DNA from: SIG575 sp045542485
GTDB lineage: Bacteria; Bacillota; Clostridia; Oscillospirales; Acutalibacteraceae
Direction of reading: 5' to 3'
NCBI GenBank assembly: GCA_045542485.1
Contig: JAZQLC010000040.1
Coordinates: 1 to 44,712 of the forward strand
DNA: 44,712 nt
A model generated the notes under the pieces. That model saw nothing but the letters and a program-made list of their open reading frames with translations, searched no databases and had not been told where the DNA came from. Below are positions 26,829 to 33,395 of this stretch, in pieces. The number at the start of each line of letters is the position of its first letter. The first letter of the stretch is position 1. The translations under genes were made by a program, and so were the position numbers.

Positions 26829-26857
26829 ATTATACAGGAATTGTTCATATAAATCAA
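26829..26857 (-). promoter_or_regulatory. GH16 gene promoter
   Basis: On the minus strand TTGATT (26852-26857), 17-bp spacer and consensus TATAAT (26829-26834). It begins two bases after the terminator hairpin of the upstream radical SAM gene. Confidence 0.78.
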
Positions 26858-26858
26858 T

Positions 26859-26891
26859 ATCACCACAGACCCTTAAAGAATCTGTGGTGAT
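26859..26891 (-). terminator. Terminator after the radical SAM gene
   Basis: ATCACCACAGA (26859-26869) and TCTGTGGTGAT (26881-26891) form a perfect 11-bp stem. The minus-strand tail is only moderately T-rich, so strength is uncertain. Confidence 0.65.
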
Positions 26892-26897
26892 AGCTTT

Positions 26898-28322
26898 TTA
26901 TTTATTCTCAAGTTCTGCTTTTCCCTCAGGAGTATCACGGTAATAATAAGTTTTCGTGTCTCTGTGAGTTGTGGAATTCCAGAGCTTGTCTGCTTCATCT
27001 TTCCACGCAGCGGCAAATTTATCGCAACGTGAGCAGAGTGTGTCAACATCTTCAGGAGAAATCAAATCGGTTGATTTAGCACCTGTATCTTTTATAATCT
27101 TTCTCAGGCAATCAGGGTTTTCAAGCATAGGACAAGGTCTTAAATGGTTGTCGTTGAAAGGCTGATTTTTATAGTACGCCTGGAAAAGAGGATTTTTAAG
27201 TGCCTCAAGAATCGTATGAGTTCTGATGTTTGAATCGGAATAGTGAATGAAAACGCAAGGCTCCATATCACCTGCTGAGTTGATGTGGAAGTAGTTTCGT
27301 CCACCTGCAATACATCCGCCAACATATTCGCCGTCATCCTGGAAGTCGAAGACAAAGATTGGTTTACCTGTTTCTGAATTTCTCATTTTTCTCAGCCAGT
27401 GATACATATGTTTTCTCTGGTCAGGATTGGGAATCAGTTCAGGTACGGCATCTTTACCAACGGGCATATAATTGAAATACATACCGATTTTAACGCCAAG
27501 GTCAATCATCTTGTCGATAAACTCGTCGCTTGTGACGAAGTCAACATTTTTACTAGTGTAACACACAGACATACCAAAGAAAATGCCGTGTTTTTTCAGA
27601 AGATGCATAGCGTCAACAGTTGTCTGATAACTGCCCTCGCCTCTTCGTTCATCGTTGCTTTCCTCTGTGCCTTCAATACTAGCCACAGGAACGAAGTTAC
27701 CTGCCTCTTTGATAGCCTCACAGAAATCGTCATCAATAAGAGTGGCGTTTGTGAAAGCGAGGAAAACGCAGTCAGGATGTTCGTTACAAAGCTTTATGAT
27801 ATCGTTTTTTCTGATGAGAGGCTCGCCGCCTGTAAACATAAACAGATGTGTGCCGAGTTCCTTTGCCTGATTCACAACACTGTTCATTTCGTCATATGTG
27901 AGACTCTGCTGATGGCCGTACTTGGCAGCCCAACAGCCTTTGCAGTCCTTGTTACAGGCAGATGTGGGGTCCATAAGGATAATCCACGGAATATTGCATT
28001 TTAATTTTTCTCTGTTTTCTCTTACCTTCTTTGTGCCGTGAACACCTGCACCGAGACCGAAGGCCAGAAGCATTTTTCTGACAATGTTTTTGTCAGTGTC
28101 ATTGAGAACGGCTTTTGTAAGCTTCACCCAGATGTTGTCAGGGTTCTGTGCGCCTTTTCTCATAGCCTCGAAATTTTTACCGGGGAAAACAGAGCCCACA
28201 TACTTTTCTGCAAAATCAACAAGTTTGCCGATGTTTGCATCAGGGTCTTTTTTAACATAACCGAGAAGCATATCAAGAGCTTTTCCTACTGCTGCGCGTT
28301 CGCTTTTTTCACGAAAAGTCAT
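26898..28322 (-). CDS. Radical SAM protein with C-terminal cysteine-rich region
   Basis: A 474-residue cytoplasmic radical SAM enzyme. The cluster motif is CNKDCKGC (CxxxCxxC) after PWIILMDPTSA, and FTGGEPLI is the SAM-binding GGE motif. C-terminal cysteines (GGCIAGGRNYFHINSAGDMEPC, CPMLENPDC and CSRC) suggest SPASM-type auxiliary clusters. The N-terminal about 115 residues are a helical extension. The ATG at 28322 has AAAGGAG eight bases upstream; an ATG 54 bp earlier has no SD. SPASM proteins modify peptides or proteins, but no precursor peptide is seen nearby. It is divergent from a VTT membrane protein. Substrate unknown. Confidence 0.8.
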   Translation of the reverse strand: MTFREKSERAAVGKALDMLLGYVKKDPDANIGKLVDFAEKYVGSVFPGKNFEAMRKGAQNPDNIWVKLTKAVLNDTDKNIVRKMLLAFGLGAGVHGTKKVRENREKLKCNIPWIILMDPTSACNKDCKGCWAAKYGHQQSLTYDEMNSVVNQAKELGTHLFMFTGGEPLIRKNDIIKLCNEHPDCVFLAFTNATLIDDDFCEAIKEAGNFVPVASIEGTEESNDERRGEGSYQTTVDAMHLLKKHGIFFGMSVCYTSKNVDFVTSDEFIDKMIDLGVKIGMYFNYMPVGKDAVPELIPNPDQRKHMYHWLRKMRNSETGKPIFVFDFQDDGEYVGGCIAGGRNYFHINSAGDMEPCVFIHYSDSNIRTHTILEALKNPLFQAYYKNQPFNDNHLRPCPMLENPDCLRKIIKDTGAKSTDLISPEDVDTLCSRCDKFAAAWKDEADKLWNSTTHRDTKTYYYRDTPEGKAELENK

Positions 28323-28356
28323 AAGTCTGTCTCCTTTCTGATAAATATACTTTAAT

Positions 28357-28385
28357 ATTGTATCACACATTTTCAAAAATGTCTA
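28357..28385 (-). promoter_or_regulatory. Radical SAM gene promoter
   Basis: Minus strand TAGACA (28380-28385), 17-bp spacer and TACAAT (28357-28362), each one base from consensus. Its -35 lies 19 bp from the divergent VTT gene promoter. Confidence 0.65.
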
Positions 28386-28404
28386 TGGAAAATTTGTAAA
28401 TTGC

Positions 28405-28433
28405 TTGAAATCAAATATAAAATAGGCTATACT
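28405..28433 (+). promoter_or_regulatory. VTT gene promoter
   Basis: TTGAAA (28405-28410), 17-bp spacer and TATACT (28428-28433), about 30 bp before the start codon, divergent from the radical SAM promoter. Confidence 0.7.
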
Positions 28434-28462
28434 CTTATAGTATCATCATCAGGGAGGTCAAT

Positions 28463-29146
28463 ATGAAAGCAAAAACAAAAGAAATTTTATCAATAGTTCT
28501 GCGTGTTGCCGTGGCACTTATTATATTTGTTGCAGTTGTAATCAATTATGACACCCTGAAAAATCTTGACCTGCGTGAGCTTGTGGGCTCAATTGCGGTG
28601 ATTTGGTATGCTTATTTTGCGGTAATTGGTGTTTACGCGCTGAAAAGTGTTGTTTTTGTCGTACCTGCTATGATGATTTATGTTTCAGTCGGTATTTCTT
28701 TTGATACGGGCACAGCCCTGATACTCAATCTTATCGGTCTCATTGTGGAGGTTACAATCACCTATTTTCTCGGAAAATTCCTCGGTGGGGAATATGTGTC
28801 AAAGATTCTTGAGAAAAACAAGGGCGGCAGAAAGCTTCTTAATATGAAAACAAAAACGAAAAACTCATTTTTGTTTGTTGCCCGTGTTGTCCCTGCTTTT
28901 CCCATAGATTTTACAAGCCTTTTCCTGGGTTCATCAAATTATGGCTTTCTTCCCTATCTTCTTATCTCAATTTTAGGAATTTATCCCAGAGTTCTCCTTT
29001 TTACTATCATCGGCGACAGTATATATAAGTATATACCCAAAGAGCTTATAATTAAACTTATCATTGTTGCAATTCCGGCAGCAGTTGCAGGATTCCTTAT
29101 TTATACAGTTGTCAAAAAACGCAGAAAGAGTATTGAAGAAAAATAA
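28463..29146 (+). CDS. TVP38/TMEM64 (VTT/DedA-type) membrane protein
   Basis: A 227-residue integral membrane protein. It has about five or six hydrophobic segments, with the VTT core around residues 70-190. That core includes GKFLGGEYVSKILEKNKGG and FLFVARVVPAFPIDFTSLFLGSSNYGFLPYLL, the re-entrant loop region with the conserved R and P. The family is linked to lipid scrambling or undecaprenyl-phosphate recycling and to membrane homeostasis. It ends in a basic tail. It is co-transcribed with a 58-residue gene downstream and divergent from the radical SAM gene. Family is sure; transport substrate is not. Confidence 0.83.
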   Translation: MKAKTKEILSIVLRVAVALIIFVAVVINYDTLKNLDLRELVGSIAVIWYAYFAVIGVYALKSVVFVVPAMMIYVSVGISFDTGTALILNLIGLIVEVTITYFLGKFLGGEYVSKILEKNKGGRKLLNMKTKTKNSFLFVARVVPAFPIDFTSLFLGSSNYGFLPYLLISILGIYPRVLLFTIIGDSIYKYIPKELIIKLIIVAIPAAVAGFLIYTVVKKRRKSIEEK

Positions 29147-29157
29147 AATGGAATATT

Positions 29158-29194
29158 AATACTGACGGCATCTCAGGTTGGAGGTATCAGTATT
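29158..29194 (+). promoter_or_regulatory. Inverted repeat enclosing the smORF ribosome site
   Basis: AATACTGA (29158-29165) pairs perfectly with TCAGTATT (29187-29194). The SD GGAGG (29180-29184) is in the loop and the start codon is two bases after the stem. The right arm sits between SD and ATG, explaining the long 12-base spacing. It could modulate translation. Confidence 0.6.
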
Positions 29195-29196
29195 CT

Positions 29197-29373
29197 ATGG
29201 AAAATAAAACAGACAGAAATAGAAAAAGAAAAAATAAAGATATTATCGAAAGTATGATAAATGTGTGGGCAATTAACTCCGTGCAGAATCCCACAGACAT
29301 TCTCGGAAGCTATCGCGGCACACCATATAGTGTAGAGGATGAGCGTCCGGAACAAGATCCTGATGATTTATAA
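29197..29373 (+). CDS. Small conserved-looking protein, 58 residues
   Basis: MENKTDRNRKRKNKDIIESM begins a 58-residue protein: a very basic N-terminus, a short helix (DIIESMINVWAIN), then NPTDILGSYRGTP and an acidic tail ending EQDPDDL. The GSYxGTP and Q-D-x-DDL pattern resembles small uncharacterised proteins I associate with Clostridia, from memory and unchecked. An SD GGAGG is present 12 bases upstream within a hairpin. It follows the VTT gene by 50 bp and precedes the rpmG promoter. No function is assigned. Confidence 0.7.
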   Translation: MENKTDRNRKRKNKDIIESMINVWAINSVQNPTDILGSYRGTPYSVEDERPEQDPDDL

Positions 29374-29400
29374 AAATATTAAAAAAATAGCAAAAAAGCC

Positions 29401-29429
29401 TTGACTTATCTTGATGTTTATGGTATGAT
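29401..29429 (+). promoter_or_regulatory. rpmG-secE-nusG promoter
   Basis: TTGACT (29401-29406), 17-bp spacer and TATGAT (29424-29429). The transcript would start near 29436, placing a CCTCT-GAA-AGAGG hairpin and a T run (29437-29460) at its 5' end. Confidence 0.72.
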
Positions 29430-29436
29430 AACTGTA

Positions 29437-29460
29437 CCTCTGAAAGAGGGTTATTTTTTT
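29437..29460 (+). promoter_or_regulatory. Leader hairpin with T tract upstream of rpmG
   Basis: A five-pair stem CCTCT/AGAGG (29437-29449) is followed by GTTATTTTTTT. It is positioned at the predicted 5' end of the rpmG transcript, so it could be a 5'-end stabiliser or a weak attenuator. It is short for a terminator. Confidence 0.4.
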
Positions 29461-29515
29461 GTGCCCTTTTTTGAGGGAGGCTAATTCTTATATCCGGTAA
29501 AATGGAGGTGCCGTC

Positions 29516-29665
29516 ATGAGAGTAAAAATCACACTTGCTTGCACTGAATGTAAACAGCGCAACTACAACACAATGAAAAACAAGAAGAACACCCCGGACA
29601 GGTTGGAGATGAACAAGTACTGCAGATTCTGCAAGAAACACACTCTCCACCGCGAAACAAAATAA
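29516..29665 (+). CDS. rpmG: 50S ribosomal protein L33, zinc-binding form
   Basis: A 49-residue large-subunit protein, MRVKITLACTECKQRNYNTMKN onward, with CTEC and CRFC pairs forming the zinc site (C+ type). The SD is GGAGG 9-13 bases upstream. It opens the conserved rpmG-secE-nusG-rplK-rplA series and lies 15 bp before secE. Confidence 0.95.
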   Translation: MRVKITLACTECKQRNYNTMKNKKNTPDRLEMNKYCRFCKKHTLHRETK

Positions 29666-29680
29666 GCGGGAGGTAGTAAG

Positions 29681-30028
29681 ATGTCAAAGCAAGAAAAGTC
29701 CGAAGCTGTTGCAAAGGTTGAAAAAGCCAAAAAGGTTAAGGACAATGCTCCTAAAGCCAAAAAAGGCAACATCTTTGTCCGTGTGGGTAAAGCAATCAAG
29801 GGCTTCATCAAGGACTTCAGAGGCGAAACAAAGAAAATTGTTTGGCCCGGAGCAAAAGAAGTTATCAAGAGCACAGGCGTAGTGCTTCTCGCCGTTCTTA
29901 TTATCGGCGCAGGTATCTGGCTTGTAGACTGGCTTCTTTCACTCGGTGTTGATGGAGTTATGGAACTTGCAAAAGAATACGGAAAAAATGCTTCAAAAGA
30001 AGCAGCTAATCTGTTCAGTTCTCTTTGA
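29681..30028 (+). CDS. secE: Preprotein translocase subunit SecE
   Basis: Small essential subunit of the SecYEG channel. The 115-residue protein has a basic N-terminal cytoplasmic region, the conserved amphipathic FRGETKKIVWPGAKEVIKST and one membrane helix (about 67-90). A C-terminal tail of about 25 residues (ELAKEYGKNASKEAANLFSSL) is longer than in minimal SecE. nusG follows, with its SD just after the secE stop. Confidence 0.93.
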   Translation: MSKQEKSEAVAKVEKAKKVKDNAPKAKKGNIFVRVGKAIKGFIKDFRGETKKIVWPGAKEVIKSTGVVLLAVLIIGAGIWLVDWLLSLGVDGVMELAKEYGKNASKEAANLFSSL

Positions 30029-30042
30029 TTGGAGGAGAATAC

Positions 30043-30660
30043 ATGCCCGCTGATGCAAAATGGTATGTAGTTCATACCTACTCAGGCTACGAGAACAAAG
30101 TAGCAACAAACATTGAAAAGGTTGTTGAGAACCGTAAGATGCACGATCAGATTCTTGAAGTCAAGATTCCTGTGGAGACAGTTACGGAAACAACTATCAA
30201 AAAACAGAAGGTCAAGAAAGAGATTGACGGAGTAGAAGAAGTTGTTGTGGAAAACGTCAAGGTTGAAAAAGAAACCGAGCGTAAAATTTTCCCCGGCTAT
30301 GTTTTCGTCAAGGTTGCAGTCACATATGATGACGACGACCAGCCCTCTATGACTGACGATTCATGGTTTGTTATCCGTCACACAAGAGGCGTTACAGGAT
30401 TTGTAGGCCCGGACAGCAAACCCACACCTCTCTCAGAAGACGAGGTGCACAAGTTCGGCGTTGAAAGGCACGTTATCGAAGTTAAATACAATGTTGGCGA
30501 TCTCGTTAATATCGTTGATGGTATATTCGATGGTTATTCAGGCGTCGTTCAGGAAATCGATGTTGATAACAATCTTGTAAAAGTTGTTGTTTCAGCATTG
30601 TTCGGTAAAGAAACATTGGTTGAAATGGAACTCGACCAGGTTGAAATTGCCGAAGATTAA
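30043..30660 (+). CDS. nusG: Transcription termination/antitermination factor NusG
   Basis: RNA polymerase elongation factor with NGN and KOW domains. The 205 residues begin MPADAKWYVVHTYSGYENKV; FPGYVFVKV, FVIRHTRGVTGFVG and the KOW region VKYNVGDLVNIVDGIFDGYSGVVQEID are typical. It is longer than usual: between VPVETVTE and TERKIFPGY the NGN domain carries roughly 25 extra charged residues (KKQKVKKEIDGVEEVVVENV). A DDDDQPSMTDD stretch is also added before SWFVIRH. The ATG at 30043 has GGAGGA six bases upstream; an in-frame TTG at 30025 is not the start. Confidence 0.94.
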   Translation: MPADAKWYVVHTYSGYENKVATNIEKVVENRKMHDQILEVKIPVETVTETTIKKQKVKKEIDGVEEVVVENVKVEKETERKIFPGYVFVKVAVTYDDDDQPSMTDDSWFVIRHTRGVTGFVGPDSKPTPLSEDEVHKFGVERHVIEVKYNVGDLVNIVDGIFDGYSGVVQEIDVDNNLVKVVVSALFGKETLVEMELDQVEIAED

Positions 30661-30671
30661 TCAAGATAATT

Positions 30672-30764
30672 TACGGGGAGACCCGTTGAATTATGCACAG
30701 GACACTCTGACTGTGTCCGACGTGGGAGGAGCGAAAATTTTATCCAATCGCCCCGTATAACCAC
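30672..30764 (+). promoter_or_regulatory. Structured leader of rplK with L1-site-like element
   Basis: ACGGG (30673-30677) can pair with the adjacent CCCGT (30682-30686) over a GAGA tetraloop. Alternatively TACGGGG (30672-30678) can pair with CCCCGTA (30751-30757). GGACAC/GTGTCC (30700-30705/30713-30718) makes a separate hairpin. GTGGGAGGA (30722-30730) and AACCAC (30759-30764) resemble the base of the L1-binding stalk in 23S rRNA. A second copy precedes rplA. Autoregulation by L1 is inferred. Confidence 0.55.
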
Positions 30765-30785
30765 ATAATTTTGGAGGTGCAAAAA

Positions 30786-31211
30786 ATGGCTCAGAAGGTA
30801 GTAGGCTTTATCAAGCTTCAGATTCCTGCCGGAAAAGCAACCCCGGCTCCGCCGGTTGGTCCTGCTCTTGGTCAGCATGGTGTTAACATCATGGCTTTCA
30901 CTAAGGAGTTCAATGAAAGAACAAAGAACGATATGGGACTTATCATTCCGGTTGTAATCACAGTGTACGCAGACCGTACATTCTCATTCGTTACAAAAAC
31001 TCCCCCTGCAGCAGTTCTTATCAAGAAAGCTTGCGGTATCGAGAGTGGTTCAGGTGTACCGAATAAGACAAAAGTTGCAACAATCACAAAAGAACAGATC
31101 CAGAAGATCGCAGAGCAGAAGATGCCCGACCTGAACGCTTCAAGTGTTGAATCAGCAGCAAGCATGATTGCAGGTACAGCACGTTCAATGGGCGTAACAG
31201 TAGTAGATTAA
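30786..31211 (+). CDS. rplK: 50S ribosomal protein L11
   Basis: A 141-residue protein of the GTPase-associated centre, binding 23S rRNA with L10. MAQKVVGFIKLQIPAGKATPAPPVGPALGQHGVNIM is the conserved proline-rich N-terminus; KKACGIESGSGVPNKTKVATIT begins the RNA-binding C-terminal domain. The start ATG has GGAGG 9-13 bases upstream. A structured leader precedes it, and rplA follows after a second, similar element. Confidence 0.97.
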   Translation: MAQKVVGFIKLQIPAGKATPAPPVGPALGQHGVNIMAFTKEFNERTKNDMGLIIPVVITVYADRTFSFVTKTPPAAVLIKKACGIESGSGVPNKTKVATITKEQIQKIAEQKMPDLNASSVESAASMIAGTARSMGVTVVD

Positions 31212-31220
31212 TGCTCCCCC

Positions 31221-31246
31221 GTGGGAGGAAAAATCCGATTAACCAC
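31221..31246 (+). promoter_or_regulatory. L1-site-like element upstream of rplA
   Basis: GTGGGAGGA (31221-31229), then TCC and AACCAC (31241-31246): GTGG can pair with CCAC and GGA with TCC inside. It repeats the element upstream of rplK and resembles the GGUGGGAGG/ACCACC strands at the L1-binding helix of 23S rRNA. A local CTCCC/GGGAG hairpin overlaps it. Confidence 0.55.
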
Positions 31247-31262
31247 TTTTGGGAGGTAAATT

Positions 31263-31955
31263 ATGAAACACGGAAAAAAATATGTTGATAGCGCTAAGCT
31301 TATCGACAGAACAAAACTTTATGAAGTAGAAGAAGCTCTTGATATCGCTATCAAGACTGCAACTGCTAAATTTGACGAAACTGTTGAAGTTCATGTACGT
31401 CTTGGTGTTGACTCACGTCATGCTGACCAGCAGGTTAGAGGCGCTGTTGTTCTCCCCAACGGTACAGGTAAGACAGTTCGTGTAGCTGTTTTCGCTAAAG
31501 GCGATGACGCTGAAGCTGCATTGGCTGCAGGTGCTGAAGTTGTCGGCGCTGAAGACCTTGTAGCAAAAATCCAGGGCGAAGGCTTCATGGATTTCGACGT
31601 TGCTATCGCAACACCCAACATGATGGGTCTTGTTGGTCGTCTCGGTAAAGTCCTCGGTCCCCGTGGTCTTATGCCCAGCCCCAAGGCAGGTACAGTTACT
31701 CCTGACGTAGCTAAGGCTGTTAACGAAGCTAAAGCAGGTAAAATTGAATACCGTCTTGACAAGACAAACATCATCCACTGCCCCATCGGTAAAGCATCAT
31801 TCGGTGCAGAAAAGCTTAAGGAAAACTTTGATGTACTTCTTGGCGCTATTATCAAGGCAAAGCCCGAAGCAGCAAAAGGCCAGTACATCCGTTCATGCGC
31901 TCTTGCTTCAACAATGGGCCCCGGCGTAAAAATCAACCCTGCAAAGCTTGGTTAA
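31263..31955 (+). CDS. rplA: 50S ribosomal protein L1
   Basis: L1-stalk protein and translational repressor of its own operon in other bacteria. The 230-residue, full-length protein contains FDETVEVHVRLGVDSRHADQQVRGAVVLPNGTGK and MMGLVGRLGKVLGPRGLMPSPKAGTVTPD, which form the RNA-binding surface. The SD is GGGAGG. It is the last gene before the separate rplJ-rplL transcription unit. Confidence 0.97.
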   Translation: MKHGKKYVDSAKLIDRTKLYEVEEALDIAIKTATAKFDETVEVHVRLGVDSRHADQQVRGAVVLPNGTGKTVRVAVFAKGDDAEAALAAGAEVVGAEDLVAKIQGEGFMDFDVAIATPNMMGLVGRLGKVLGPRGLMPSPKAGTVTPDVAKAVNEAKAGKIEYRLDKTNIIHCPIGKASFGAEKLKENFDVLLGAIIKAKPEAAKGQYIRSCALASTMGPGVKINPAKLG

Positions 31956-31971
31956 TTTTATCGCTTAACTC

Positions 31972-32000
31972 TTGACAAATATTTTTATTTGTTGTAAAAT
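31972..32000 (+). promoter_or_regulatory. rplJ-rplL promoter
   Basis: Perfect TTGACA (31972-31977), 17-bp spacer and TAAAAT (31995-32000), immediately upstream of the L10 leader. Confidence 0.85.
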
Positions 32001-32006
32001 TCTATA

Positions 32007-32136
32007 TGTCATCTGAGCCGAAGACAGCAGGTTCCCGTAAGGGTATAATGTGAAGAACGCCTGCCCAGGTAAGGAACACAATCTCATTTTGAGTATTTAT
32101 GTCCCTTTCCCGTCTTTCGGGAAAGGGTTTATTTTT
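32007..32136 (+). ncRNA. L10 ribosomal protein leader with attenuator
   Basis: Cis-regulatory RNA that binds the L10-L7/L12 complex to control rplJL. GCAGG (32027-32031) pairs with CCTGC (32060-32064), enclosing a CCC-GTAA-GGG hairpin and the GAAGAACG stretch, the layout of the Rfam L10_leader. It is followed by an intrinsic terminator: CCCTTTCCCG (32103-32112) with CGGGAAAGGG (32118-32127) and TTTATTTTT. The SD of rplJ lies beyond, so attenuation is the likely mechanism. Confidence 0.88.
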
Positions 32137-32190
32137 ACCAAAATCCTTGGCTCTCAGATATAAATAATCTTTCAGGAGGTGAAATCTAAG

Positions 32191-32721
32191 ATGCCAAGTG
32201 TTGCTGTATTAGAACAGAAGAAAAAGCTCGTTGCTGATTTGACAACTGAAATTGCTGAATCATGCACAGGTGTTGTTGTTGACTACAAAGGTATTAACGT
32301 TGCTGACGATACACAGCTCCGTAAGGAACTCAGAGAAGCAGGCGTTAAGTACACAGTTGTAAAGAACACACTTCTCAAACTTGCTATTCAGGGTACAAGC
32401 CTTGAGTCAATGTCAGAATGCCTTGAAGGCACAACTGCTATTGCTACTTGTAAGGACGACTATGTTGCTGCTGCAAGAATCCTCAGCAAATATGCTGCAA
32501 AGGATAAGACAAAGTTCAACATCAAGTCAGGTTACCTCGATGGCGAAGTTATCAGCCTTGAAAAAATTGACAGCCTTGCAAAGCTTCCCTCAAGAGAAGT
32601 ATTGCTTGCAACTGTTTGCAACGTTTTCAATGCTCCCATCGCTTCTTTCGCTCGTGCTGTACAGGCTATTGTTGACAAGCAGAACGAAGGAGCAGCTCCC
32701 GCAGAAGAAGCTGCAGAATAA
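32191..32721 (+). CDS. rplJ: 50S ribosomal protein L10
   Basis: Stalk base protein that anchors L7/L12 dimers. The 176-residue protein includes the N-terminal RNA-binding domain with VVDYKGINVADDTQLRKELREAGVKYTVVKNTLLKLA and the C-terminal L12-binding helix ending EGAAPAEEAAE. The ATG at 32191 has AGGAGGT about ten bases upstream; a GTG at 32179 overlaps that SD and is rejected. Controlled by the preceding leader. Confidence 0.96.
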   Translation: MPSVAVLEQKKKLVADLTTEIAESCTGVVVDYKGINVADDTQLRKELREAGVKYTVVKNTLLKLAIQGTSLESMSECLEGTTAIATCKDDYVAAARILSKYAAKDKTKFNIKSGYLDGEVISLEKIDSLAKLPSREVLLATVCNVFNAPIASFARAVQAIVDKQNEGAAPAEEAAE

Positions 32722-32790
32722 TTAACACTCGAAAGAGTAAAAAACAAAAAATCATTATTACTATATTAAATTAATTGGAGGAAAATTAAA

Positions 32791-33165
32791 ATGGCATCAG
32801 ATAAAATCAATGCAATTATTGAAGAACTCAAAGTTCTCACAGTTCTCGAGCTCTCAGAACTCGTATCAGCAGTAGAAGAAGAATTCGGCGTATCAGCAGC
32901 AGCTGCAGTAGCAGTAGCAGCTCCCACAGCAGCAGCAGAAGCAGTTGAAGAGAAAACAGAATTCGACGTTGTTCTCGCTGAAGTTGGCGCAGAAAAGATC
33001 AAGGTTATAAAGGCTGTTCGTGAAATCACAGGTCTTGGCCTTGCAGAAGCAAAAGCTATCGTTGACGGCGCTCCCAAAACTCTTAAAGAAGCTGTATCTA
33101 AGGAAGATGCAGAAGCTGCAAAAGCTAAGCTTGAAGAAGTTGGCGCAAAAGTTGAACTCAAATAA
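32791..33165 (+). CDS. rplL: 50S ribosomal protein L7/L12
   Basis: Multicopy stalk protein that recruits translation factors. The 124 residues comprise an N-terminal dimerisation helix pair, an alanine-rich hinge (SAAAAVAVAAPTAAAEAVEEK) and the C-terminal domain with EKIKVIKAVREITGLGLAEAKAIVDGAPK. It is followed by a terminator rather than rpoB. Confidence 0.97.
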   Translation: MASDKINAIIEELKVLTVLELSELVSAVEEEFGVSAAAAVAVAAPTAAAEAVEEKTEFDVVLAEVGAEKIKVIKAVREITGLGLAEAKAIVDGAPKTLKEAVSKEDAEAAKAKLEEVGAKVELK

Positions 33166-33198
33166 GTTTTTACTTATTAAAGAAAATCCTGCATTGAA

Positions 33199-33234
33199 GG
33201 CGTTGTGTTCGTAAGGACACAACGCCAGTTTTAT
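33199..33234 (+). terminator. Terminator after rplL
   Basis: GGCGTTGTGT (33199-33208) pairs with ACACAACGCC (33217-33226), extended by two further pairs, then AGTTTTATT. The hairpin array starts inside its T-rich tail. Confidence 0.88.
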
Positions 33235-33395
33235 TCGCCTTTCGGCGAGTTATATTGCTGCGCAGTTTTATTGTGCTTCGCACAGTGTTATTCGCTTTGC
33301 GAGTTTACATGCGAATAAAATATCACTGAAACCATAGGTTCAATAACACTTTCACGCCAGTGAAAATATCACTCCGACTCGGTCGGAATAACACT
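33233..33395. repeat. Array of short hairpins, two spacer classes
   Basis: Four hairpins share the form ATT-stem-loop-AGT, closed by A-T, T-G and T-A pairs: 33233-33250 (TCGCC/GGCGA), 33254-33266 (CTGCGCAG), 33270-33286 (TGTGC-TTC-GCACA) and 33290-33304 (TCGC-TTT-GCGA). Three more then alternate with a conserved nonamer AATATCACT or AATAACACT, at 33319, 33342, 33365 and 33387 (period 22-23 bp). Their stems are GAAACC/GGTTC (33328-33341), TTTCAC/GTGAAA (33350-33365) and TCCGAC/GTCGGA (33373-33387). Arms differ in sequence while the junctions are conserved. The last nonamer runs into the -35 of the next gene. Function unknown. Confidence 0.85.

Noticed and set aside
33233..33395. CRISPR array
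   Set aside because: The repeating part is a 9-base linker and the variable parts are palindromic hairpins of different sequence. There are no 23-37 bp repeats with unique spacers and no cas genes.
33233..33395. Integron attC sites
   Set aside because: Hairpins are too short (13-18 bp), without the R/L core sites, and no integrase or cassette structure is present.
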